64,000 bases of DNA, taken from positions 27,342,001 to 27,406,000 of the forward strand of contig NW_020825288.1 in the NCBI RefSeq assembly GCF_003286085.1, in the 5' to 3' direction. The stretch comes from Drosophila persimilis (lineage: Eukaryota > Arthropoda > Insecta > Diptera > Drosophilidae). This document shows positions 34,501 through 40,272 of this stretch, piece after piece. Numbering within the stretch: position 1 is the first letter of the stretch; the number at the start of each line of letters is the position of its first letter. The notes beneath the pieces are model-generated. The model did no database searches. It was not told where the DNA came from and saw only the letters and a list, made by a program, of their open reading frames with translations. The position numbers and the translations under genes are program-made.

Positions 34501-36015
34501 GTGATCCCTCCATGGCCATGATGTCCAAGCGGTAAGTAGAGGAGTACCAAACATATATCTATTCGAGGAATGTCACTATCTCATTCTGTTCTGTTCTGTT
34601 GTAGCTTGGAGCTGCGCACCAAGGAGCTGGAGTCCCGCCTCGAGCTGGAGCAGGCAACGCGTGCCCGCCTCGAGGTGCAGGTGAACCGTCACAAGGAGGC
34701 CCTGGAGAAGCTGCAGAACGAGGTCACCCAGTCGAAAATGCGCGAAATGCAAGCCCAAGAAATGCTCAAGAAGTCGCAGAAGAGTCTGCGCGACATGCGC
34801 GAGGAGTATCACACGGTCTCGAGTCGCGAGCAGGAGTCGCTGACGCGTCGCAAGGATCTCGAGAAGAAAATGGAGCAAATGGAGTCGGAGGGAGCGGCCC
34901 TAAAGAACGATCTGCGCCTGGCCCTGCAACGGATAGCGGATCTGCAGCAGGCCATGGAGGAAGAGGGCGAGGAAGAGCTAAGCGAGAGGTAGGAACACGC
35001 GGGGATATGTTTTTTTCTGATAATTAATATGTTCTGTGCAATTGCAGCGATGAGAGCATCAGTTCGGTGGGCTCCATCAGCGACCTGGAGGACCGACTGC
35101 GACCGGTGCATGTGAAGCGCAGCTCGCAGCAGTCCTTAAACGGCGGTAGCCTTGTGGGGCCCAGCCACACAAGGACCTTGGTCTGCGAAAAGGACGACAA
35201 CAGCCCTAGGTACGCTGACAACGAAGTCAACTCGAACAGCAGCAGACAGCAGCAGCAGCACAAGCATTAAGCACATCACCACCACCGCCACGTAGCTCTC
35301 TCTCTCTCACACTCACCACGAACCATCTATATCCCATGCCATCTCTATATCTGTCTGTCGCTCGCTCGCTCGATAGCTTAATACTATGCCCATATCGCTA
35401 GTTAGATAGTCTGTAAGGTCTGTTTGCTATTGCCGGCTTTTCTAATTTAAATAATTAAATCATACATGCAAACCATTCGCTCCGCTCCGCCAACATCCAC
35501 CTCCACAAATGACCCACAAAAAAAACCAACAACCGACAACCAAAACGCCGCTGCCAACGCTCCTGCTCCTGCTCCTGCAACGACTCCTGCCATTAAAACC
35601 GAAAAAACAAACTCGTAAAAACCAAACATCCCAAAAAACAACAAACGATGCGTGTAAATAATGCGTTAATGCAACAAATCCCGCCCGCCCTAAACTCCAC
35701 ACTCCGCTCCGCTCCTGCCGCCCTGCTCTAATCCGACCCGTCGCCCGTCCTCCGCGTGTGTGTGCGTGTAAACCATTAGCTTTTTCTTATTGTAGAATAA
35801 CAGTGACGTCGCCGTCGTCGCCACACATTCATAAAATGGCACTGGCGGCCAAAGCCATACCGGCCACCAAACCGGACACAAAATTAGCAGAAGCAACTGC
35901 AACAGCAACAACAGCGGCAGCAGCTACAACCATCTGGAGGCCAAAGGCAACATCCACACCGACGACGATGACTCTAAGACCGGTGGATGTTCAACAGAAT
36001 GGCCAGAAGCCGTAG
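4587..36015 (+). CDS. Mhcl: Myosin-18 heavy chain (Mhcl), full-length PDZ isoform
   Basis: Class XVIII unconventional myosin, an actin-tethering cytoskeletal protein. CDS exons: 4587-5054, 5117-5944, 6000-6143, 12227-12691, 12794-12980, 13697-13863, 13927-14837, 14899-15502, 15568-15762, 26930-27064, 27133-27360, 31590-31955, 32029-32307, 33573-34531, 34605-34988, 35048-35209, 35796-36015. All have GT/AG borders and the frame stays open, giving 2,233 aa. Order: MFNFMKK start and KE-rich stretch, PPKPPK segment, PDZ (about residues 344-440), motor (about 505-1320), IQ-like [17 protein letters not shown] motif, coiled coil to about 2,110. Key motor motifs are altered as in the class: P-loop GRSGSGKST, switch I NSNATRM, switch [11 protein letters not shown] in place of DIxGFE, so it is probably a poor or inactive ATPase. 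Gene order of domains and local wording match vertebrate MYO18A closely. Confidence 0.95.
6144..8851 (+). other. Mhcl intron (first half), no gene seen
   Basis: This is the intron after the PDZ exons, up to the alternative start exon at 8,852. It holds CAG-type microsatellites at 7,400-7,475, TATC tracts near 7,100 and AT-rich sequence. The last ~450 bp (CAATCAATCA and ACACA repeats, 8,425-8,460) look like leader sequence for the downstream alternative start. No convincing ORF or RNA gene was recognised. Confidence 0.5.
8852..9532 (+). CDS. Mhcl: Mhcl alternative first coding exon (PDZ-less isoform)
   Basis: The ATG at 8,852 opens 227 codons that end at a GT donor (AAG|GTATCG) in phase 0. 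This is exactly the phase needed to splice to the motor exon at 12,227, giving a predicted 1,980-aa protein with motor and coiled coil but no KE or PDZ region. The exon is rich in Ser, Pro and Ala, with a PPPKPPR proline motif and a Thr-Pro run (about residues 120-130), and contains no catalytic domain. A PDZ-less form is known for myosin-18 in flies and vertebrates. Codon use (CTG, GCC, TCC) supports coding. Confidence 0.85.
9533..12226 (+). other. Mhcl intron before the motor exons, no gene seen
   Basis: No coding evidence. The stretch holds short tandem repeats (GATCG units at 10,235-10,260, ACC/CGACCA units at 10,458-10,498, AGCCAT/AGCTAT units at 10,842-10,875, GATG units near 11,020) and AT-rich DNA. 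It ends with a pyrimidine tract and TCGCAG acceptor at 12,221-12,226. Confidence 0.55.
16234..17562 (-). CDS. Secreted neutral lipase, pancreatic-lipase family
   Basis: Triacylglycerol lipase/phospholipase A1-type alpha/beta hydrolase, nested antisense in an Mhcl intron. Exons read downward: 17562-17508, 17422-17167, 17101-16234, giving 392 aa. The first exon encodes a signal peptide ([15 protein letters not shown]) and is missed if the open frame at 17,522 is taken as the start; the donor A|GTGAGT and acceptor TTTCCAG restore the frame. The triad is intact: Ser186 in GHSAG, Asp211 in LDPAG, His281 in CDH. The HGWSG oxyanion-hole motif at 108-112 is also present. A Ser/Asn-rich insert follows residue ~305. 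The length is somewhat longer than the usual ~340 aa. It is probably an extracellular gut or reproductive-tract enzyme (inference). Confidence 0.9.
17563..20637. other. Intronic stretch with no gene seen
   Basis: The region upstream of the lipase is AT-rich. A GCCACT microsatellite lies near 17,990-18,020 and a CT tract at about 18,780-18,801. The sequence from 19,800 to 20,160 repeats loosely related AAAGATC/CCTAAGAAA phrases. I see no coding or structural RNA evidence. Confidence 0.5.
20638..20672 (+). promoter_or_regulatory. Inr + DPE core promoter for nested small ORF
   Basis: TCAGTT at 20,638-20,643 fits the Drosophila initiator, with A+1 at 20,640. TGACG at 20,667-20,671 lies exactly at +28 to +32 and fits the functional range of the downstream promoter element. 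The ATG of the nested ORF follows 51 nt after the start. No TATA box is visible about 30 bp upstream, as is usual for DPE promoters. Confidence 0.45.
20691..21137 (+). CDS. Candidate nested gene: small single-pass membrane protein
   Basis: An intronless 148-aa ORF inside the Mhcl intron, same strand as the host. I do not recognise a family. After about 45 polar residues there is one hydrophobic segment ([16 protein letters not shown], about residues 46-61). A hydrophilic tail follows that is rich in Asn, Lys and Pro ([14 protein letters not shown]) and ends in a basic stretch. An Inr+DPE pair lies 50 bp upstream, ATTAAA overlaps the stop codon and AATAAA follows at 21,352. A GTACGT donor-like site at 20,883 leaves open a spliced form. 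It could also be a chance ORF: codon bias is weak in the second half. Confidence 0.4.
   Translation: MWLSNESPKPPVCLSSGNASVPRLSSDYLLGIFMERIHQTPPDYTIFGLLAIVCATVCLIARSVVRTWESVQNRNPKPIPNIPDYDYEHIQLHNIEAETFTKNKTTKNVYKNDVATCIRHRPRESQVAQPRSQWRVRSHRKPHLTNAH
21138..23156. other. Intronic stretch with microsatellites
   Basis: The stretch contains a GAGAGA tract (21,378-21,393), a TG tract (21,491-21,512), a T run at 21,733, ATGATA/ATGATG units (22,478-22,523) and three ATGCCCC units (22,694-22,714). Just before the alternative Mhcl exon there are five CTGATCG-type units (23,085-23,115). No gene is supported. Confidence 0.5.
23157..24932 (+). CDS. Mhcl: Mhcl alternative first coding exon (motor-less, IQ + coiled coil)
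   Basis: From ATG 23,157 the frame is open for 592 codons and ends GAG|GTAACT in phase 0. This splices in frame to 26,930, the IQ exon, giving a predicted 1,502-aa protein without motor. The exon is strongly coding by codon use. It is Ser/Lys-rich and basic overall, with acidic patches ([13 protein letters not shown]), a conserved-looking N-terminal stretch ([15 protein letters not shown], about residues 41-55) and a helical Ala-rich end (about 545-570). I recognise no catalytic domain. The frame is also open upstream of the ATG to about 23,097, so an upstream splice junction cannot be excluded. Confidence 0.75.
24933..26929 (+). other. Mhcl intron before the IQ exon
   Basis: No gene is seen. 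The notable content is a cluster of CGATA/TATCG elements at 25,385-25,690, annotated separately. The rest is T-rich (25,050-25,330) and ends at the acceptor TTATTTCAG before 26,930. Confidence 0.55.
25385..25690. promoter_or_regulatory. CGATA/TATCGATA cluster (DREF/BEAF-type)
   Basis: About ten CGATA or TATCG elements occur in 306 bp, on both strands, including TATCGATAA near 25,551 and ATCGAT/TATATCGAT near 25,655-25,681. DREF binds TATCGATA and the insulator protein BEAF-32 binds clustered CGATA. The density is far above the surrounding intron. This may be an intronic insulator or promoter for an internal Mhcl transcript; function is inferred. Confidence 0.5.
27361..29165 (+). other. Mhcl intron with GAGA tract before internal start
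   Basis: No gene is seen. At 28,488-28,515 there is a CTCTCTCTCGCTCTCG tract (GAGA-factor type on the other strand), about 650 bp upstream of the alternative first exon at 29,166. It probably belongs to the promoter region of that isoform. GTGCCGTGCC repeats lie near 28,092-28,116. Confidence 0.4.
29166..30506 (+). CDS. Mhcl: Mhcl alternative first coding exon (coiled-coil form)
   Basis: ATG 29,166 opens 447 codons ending GATGAG|GTAGCC in phase 0. It splices in frame to 31,590, giving a predicted 1,236-aa protein with neither motor nor IQ. The exon encodes Ser/Thr-rich, low-complexity sequence with PPKPP, a dense RERERD run, a helical stretch ([18 protein letters not shown], about residues 310-327) and an acidic end (NDDDDD, HEEDDE). 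Codon use is clearly coding. I infer a scaffold form that can pair with other myosin-18 rods through the shared coiled coil. Confidence 0.75.
30507..31589 (+). other. Mhcl intron, no gene seen
   Basis: AT-rich intronic DNA between the alternative first exon ending at 30,506 and the coiled-coil exon at 31,590. It has CTCTCTCGCTCTC and CCTCTCTATGG pyrimidine patches near 30,677-30,713. No coding or RNA signal was recognised. Confidence 0.55.
32308..33440 (+). other. Mhcl intron upstream of the short start exon
   Basis: No gene is seen. The stretch includes CAGA repeats (32,847-32,873), a CT tract (33,030-33,047) and A-rich leader-like sequence directly before the ATG at 33,441. It probably contains the promoter and 5'UTR of the shortest Mhcl form; no canonical Inr or TATA is evident. 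Confidence 0.4.
33441..33473 (+). CDS. Mhcl: Mhcl short alternative first coding exon (11 codons)
   Basis: ATG 33,441, preceded by ACAGCC, begins [11 protein letters not shown] and meets a consensus donor CAA|GTACGT. The phase is 0, which matches the acceptor at 33,573 exactly. The product would be about 585 aa, nearly all rod. The strong donor, good start context and perfect phase argue for a real internal first exon; its short length keeps the confidence moderate. Confidence 0.6.
35048..35270 (+). CDS. Mhcl: Mhcl alternative 3' terminal exon (read-through form)
   Basis: If the donor at 35,209|35,210 (CCTAG|GTACGC) is not used, the exon continues for 20 codons (…RQQQQHKH) to a TAA at 35,268. 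If it is used, the exon joins 35,796-36,015, which encodes [15 protein letters not shown] and an Ala/Thr-rich tail of 73 residues ending at TAG 36,015. Both are open, so the two C-termini (2,180 or 2,233 aa for the full-length form) are probably alternatives. Confidence 0.6.
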
Positions 36016-36775
36016 ATGAACCCTTCGCCCTTGTTTGTGGCTCTCGTGGCTGTAGTTTGTAATTTGTATTTTAATTTTTTTGATTATTTATTAGTTGTTT
36101 ATGATTACTATTTGATTACTGTTTAGTTCAATATGTTTAACTATTTATTATCGAAATATAGCTACATGATATACAATACCTATAATATGATATATGATAC
36201 CCGACCCGAGTATGACCAGTAAGACGTATGAGAACCGAACCAACCCAACCCAATCGTAGTTAATTTAATTTGCGCGACAGTCCCTAAAACCAAAACCAAG
36301 TGATTAACAATGTTTTTATCTCTCAAAGCAAGGAAAAACGAAAAAAGAAAGAATGAAACAAAAATGGATACTAACCCTATAGCCTATATAGAATATAGTC
36401 CACCTATCCTATAGCCAACTTAACTTAAATGAAATTAGTTAAACGCGTTTCAAAATCATAGGCAAGTGTATGCAAAATCCAGAATTAACTTGAATCTTTT
36501 ATCGAACTAAATCGCATAGAGAAACATCTCCTATTCTTATACGAAATCATCTCTGCATAACCATGCATTCATTCATTCATTAGCTTTATTCAACGCACTC
36601 ACTATCATTCATAACTAAAGAAAGAAAAACTAAACATAAAAAACTATATATTGGAATACGAAATTTTTGCAGAAAATCATCTTCATCGTCATAATTATAT
36701 GATATTCAACGGAAAAGATTCATGAAAACCCCCGTATTAAGAACTAACAAAACAAATAAATATATTGTTATAAAA
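36016..36775 (+). terminator. Mhcl: Mhcl 3'UTR with poly(A) signal
   Basis: AT-rich sequence without ORFs follows the Mhcl stop. A canonical AATAAA lies at 36,755-36,760 with a T-rich/GT-rich region just after (TATTGTTATAAAAC, then GTGTGTCTCTGTG), which suits cleavage near 36,775. Confidence 0.6.
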
Positions 36776-37117
36776 CTCAAACAAAAGCTGTGTGTCTCTG
36801 TGTACTATATGATGACGGCTGTCCACTCCAGGCGCCTGACCGGCTGACATCGCTAGCTCCCCGCCGTCTCCTGCGCACGGGGCCACGATTCCTCGAGCTG
36901 TGGCCTTTGGGCTGGGCGAGCTTTGGGTCCGGCCACTGCAATGGCCCTATTCCTTGCGTCCCACACTGTTTTCTTCGCCACTCCAGACCGGCGCTAGACT
37001 GGCGCTAAGTCGACAATGTGGCGTCACAACCACTGCAGCAGGGACTAATGTTCGACTGGGAGCCGGGAAATAATGTCAGCAACCCCCCATTCATACGACG
37101 CGGAATCAAATGCTGGG
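36776..37117. other. GC-richer spacer before the inverted repeat
   Basis: Positions 36,830-37,075 are more GC-rich than the flanks and have open frames of 50-70 codons in more than one frame on +, but no start, splice or family evidence. It may be a decayed coding fragment. I make no gene call. Confidence 0.35.
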
Positions 37118-38564
37118 CTTTACTTATACTAAGCTAAATTTTGATGAATAAAACTACTAAGAAATCATCCTGCTGTGTTTTGTATCAACGAAATTACCCT
37201 GATTACAAAAAGGTGTGGCACGCCCAGATATGTTCACTAATAGCGGAGAAAATTATATTTTTGATTGGGGAAAATGTCCTTGATCCTTGCAAAGGACTCC
37301 ATCGAAGCAAGGACATTTTTCCGATCACAGGAAGCCATCGCACACCCAGATCGGCCTTCAAAAAGCCGAGATAACTGAATATGTATGCTTGGGGTTGTTG
37401 GAGTCCTTGGTAAAGGATCAAGGACATTTTTCTTATCACGGCGGGCCTTTGCACGACCCGATCAGGCCGTAAATAAGGGAGAAATAGGATATATACGTCT
37501 GGAGAAAATATCCTTGATCGTTGGTCCGTGATAAGGACTCCAACTGATCAAGGACGTTATTCCGAATACAGGAAGCCGTCGCACGTCCCGATCGTATTTC
37601 AAATAAGGGAGAAAACAAGATATATATGCCTGTAGAAAATATCCTTGATCCTTGGTCCTCGATAAGGACTCCATCAAGTCAGGGACATTTTTCCGAACAC
37701 AGGAAGACGTCGCACGTCCCGATCGGGTCTCAAATAACGGAGAAAAAAAACTGACTTTTTTGAGAAAATGTAGTTCATGAAATCGCCGATAGAGGCGCCA
37801 CCGTACAAAGAAAAAACCTCGCGTCAAATGGCTAAAATACCAGGCGAACAGAAGTCAGCAGAAGGTAACTGATTTTTAAAAAAATTTGCGTTCCCCCTAA
37901 AGTAGGCAACAACATTTTTTGCATTTTCTTCAGTTGCTTGCTGCTGATTTCTGTTCGCCTGGTATTTTAGCCATTTGACGCGAGGTTTTTTGCTTTGTAC
38001 GGTGGCGCCTCTATTGGCGATTCCATGAACTACATTTTCTCAAACAATTACAAGCCAGTTTTTTTCCTCCGTTATTTGATTGCCGATCGGGACGTGTGAT
38101 GTCTTCCTGTGTTCGGAAAAATGTCCCTGACTTGATGGAGTCCTTATCGAGGACCAAGGATCAAGGATATTTTCTACAGGCATATATATCTTGTTTTCTC
38201 TCTTATTTACGGCCTGATCGGGTCGTGCCATGGCCCGCCGTGATAAGAAAAATGTCCTTGATCCTTTGCCAAGGACTCCAACACCCCCAAGCATACATAT
38301 TCAGTTTTCTCGGCTTTTTGAAGGCCGATCTGGGTGTGCGATGGCTTCCTGTGATCGGAAAAATGTCCTTGCTTCGATGGAGTCCTTTGCAAGGATCAAG
38401 GACATTTTCCCCAATCAAAAATATATAATTTTCTCCGCTATTTGTGAACCAATCTGGGCGTGCCACGCCTTTTTGTAATCAGGATAATTTCGTTGATACA
38501 GGACACTTCAAGGATGATTTCTTAATATTTTTATTCATCAAAATTTAGCTTAGTATAAGTAAAG
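37118..38564. repeat. Long near-perfect inverted repeat (hairpin-RNA candidate or foldback element)
   Basis: The left arm 37,118-37,873 reappears as the reverse complement at 37,921-38,564; the two arms read almost base for base, with scattered substitutions. One ~130-bp unit present in the left arm (about 37,480-37,615) is absent from the right arm. The central loop is only about 47 nt. Outer boundaries are sharp: CTTTACTTATACTAAG at 37,118 and its complement ending at 38,564. A transcript across this would form a dsRNA stem of about 640 bp, the form of Drosophila hpRNA loci processed by Dicer-2. Foldback transposons also have inverted arms made of tandem repeats. I see no transposase and no clear target-site duplication. 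Confidence 0.93.
37268..37742. repeat. Tandem ~130-bp units within the left arm
   Basis: Each unit carries, in order, TCCTTGATC-TTGG, AAGGACTCCA, AAGGACATTTTTCCGA, ACAGGAAG-CGTCGCAC, CCCGATCGG, CAAATAA-GGAGAAAA and ATATATA-GC. The two clearest units are spaced 131 bp (37,511 and 37,642). Units also contain a local dyad: AAAATGTCCTTG (37,271-37,282) and CAAGGACATTTT (37,308-37,319), a perfect 12-bp stem with a 25-nt loop. Mirror copies occupy the right arm. Confidence 0.8.
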
Positions 38565-38764
38565 ACACAATTGGAAAACATTTGTATTTACTATCTAAAT
38601 CTAAATCCTTATATATCCTTAAATCTAACAACAACGAGATCTATCTATCTAGCTCGCGTAGCCCCTTCCGACTTGGTTTTTTGGCAAAGCGTAGGTTACA
38701 TAAGTTATCTGTGAAAGAAGATAAATTTCAAAATGTATCCATAATCAAATACTGATGCACTTAC

Positions 38765-39420
38765 GTCTCGAAGCTGAAGCCCAGCGTGTGATCTGCGATA
38801 CGAGGATAAACGGGCGTGGAGCCACTGTCTGAGGGATGCGGAGGCCTGGAACACCTCCCTGCTGAATGCAACCATGAACGAGATCCGTAGAAGATTCCGC
38901 AGGAATCTGGACGAGGACGGAGAGATCCGTCATCAAAGGATGATCGAAGAGAACGAGGAGGAAGTGAAGAGAATTAGCGCAGGAACAGTGTCGATCGAGT
39001 GCGCGATCATCGATGAAGCCCCCGGGACTTGTGAATCCTCGCCGACTTTCGCCCGTGTCATAGGCTTACTGCCGATTCTGCCAAGGTTCTCGAATTAATG
39101 AATTTATCTCCAATTACTTCAATGTATAGCATACCCAATTGTGCCTGTCTTTCTTCATTTTGTTGTGTAAACTCGCTCGCCCCAAACTGGAGAAGAAGCT
39201 GCTGGGGGTGAACGCGAGGTTATCCGCTGCCAGTATATGGCTGATATATTCCAGCTGACGCCCTTGCCCCTGCGAATCTCCTCCTGGTTGAAGGTCATCT
39301 CGAATCAGATCACCGGCCGCTCCCTGTACGAACGTCTGGGTGAGCTGACTGACATACTCTTCCAGACAGAGGAGACGCTGTTGGCTCCCAACAGACTTTC
39401 TTGTGGACCCGTAAATTTAA
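38765..39420 (+). pseudogene. Coding-like fragments of unknown origin
   Basis: Two stretches on + have strongly biased codons (GAG, CTG, ATC, AAC) but no complete gene. 38,780-39,000 reads as a charged, coiled-coil-like segment (AWNTSLLNATMNEIRRRF, then EENEEEVKRI). 39,190-39,410 reads EREVIRCQYMADIFQL followed by PLPLRISSWLKVISNQI. They are separated by stops and lack matching splice signals that I can trust. On the - strand there is a GAC|GTAAGT donor at 38,764 and a CTTTCACAG acceptor near 38,710, so a small antisense transcript is also possible. I do not recognise the family. Confidence 0.3.
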
Positions 39421-40272
39421 CGTTGAAACGTTTAATTTAAAACGTTTAACGTTTTAAATAATTAAGGAATTTAACAAACATTCGAAAGTTTTCTGTGATC
39501 GTCCCATCTTGACCATTTCCACATCGAAAACAAGCACTGCCTTTCTTCTCTACTTTAAAGTAGAGCAAGCCCATTTATTTCCGTCTTTCTTAATTTTTTT
39601 GAGTAAACACGCACGTGCCTAGGTCGAGGTCAACTGTGTAAGGAGGCTCTTACTCCCAAATAGGGGCCCCACCCACTCCAATCCGAACCCATTAAGTGGC
39701 ACCGTTTGCCATCCAAAGTCGACGACTTTGAAAACTGCCGCAATCCAACGCCTACGCCTGCAACGGAGATTGGGGATTGGACACGAATGTGAGGCAAGCA
39801 CGCAAGTGAAATGTCTGCCACGGGGCCGAGGCAGGTCCTGAGCACTTGAAAACACCTGTTTGTATGTCAAAGCGGGTCTCAGACATCAATCAGGCAGCTG
39901 ACATCCCATAAAGCAACGCTATGGCTATGGCTTTTCAATCAGGTTGGGCAACAGGTGCGGTACTAGAGCTGCCCGGAGAGTGCTTCCTCCTGGGGAGTCC
40001 CCTTCCCTTCCCCATGAAGGTGTTCTGATATGCCACGTCAGTGGAGCTTCTGCTGAACTCAAAAACAACCGTCAACTAGGCGACTGTCAAATGTGCCGCA
40101 CGTATCCGGCGATTATCGACCAAACAGCAGCGAACTTTACGCCACTTTCTGGGTCTCCGTTTTTGGCGCAGACACATATTGGATTTCAACGGCTGCGGAA
40201 CGTCCTAGAAAAGAAGCTGCTCGAGCAGCAACCAAACCAAACCAGCAAAAGACACACTAGCATTAGGTGGCC
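39421..40272. other. Spacer upstream of the NACHT/WD gene
   Basis: A cluster of AACGTTTAA/TTAAACGTT palindromes occurs at 39,419-39,460. The rest shows no gene. The last ~200 bp probably include the promoter and 5'UTR of the gene at 40,273, since no acceptor is obvious before its ATG, but I cannot place a transcription start. Confidence 0.4.

Noticed and set aside
37141-38478. Several 60-120-codon frames inside the hairpin
   Set aside because: They repeat the same ~130-bp unit in mirrored orientation on both strands. They exist because the units lack stops in some frames; there is no start or splice support.
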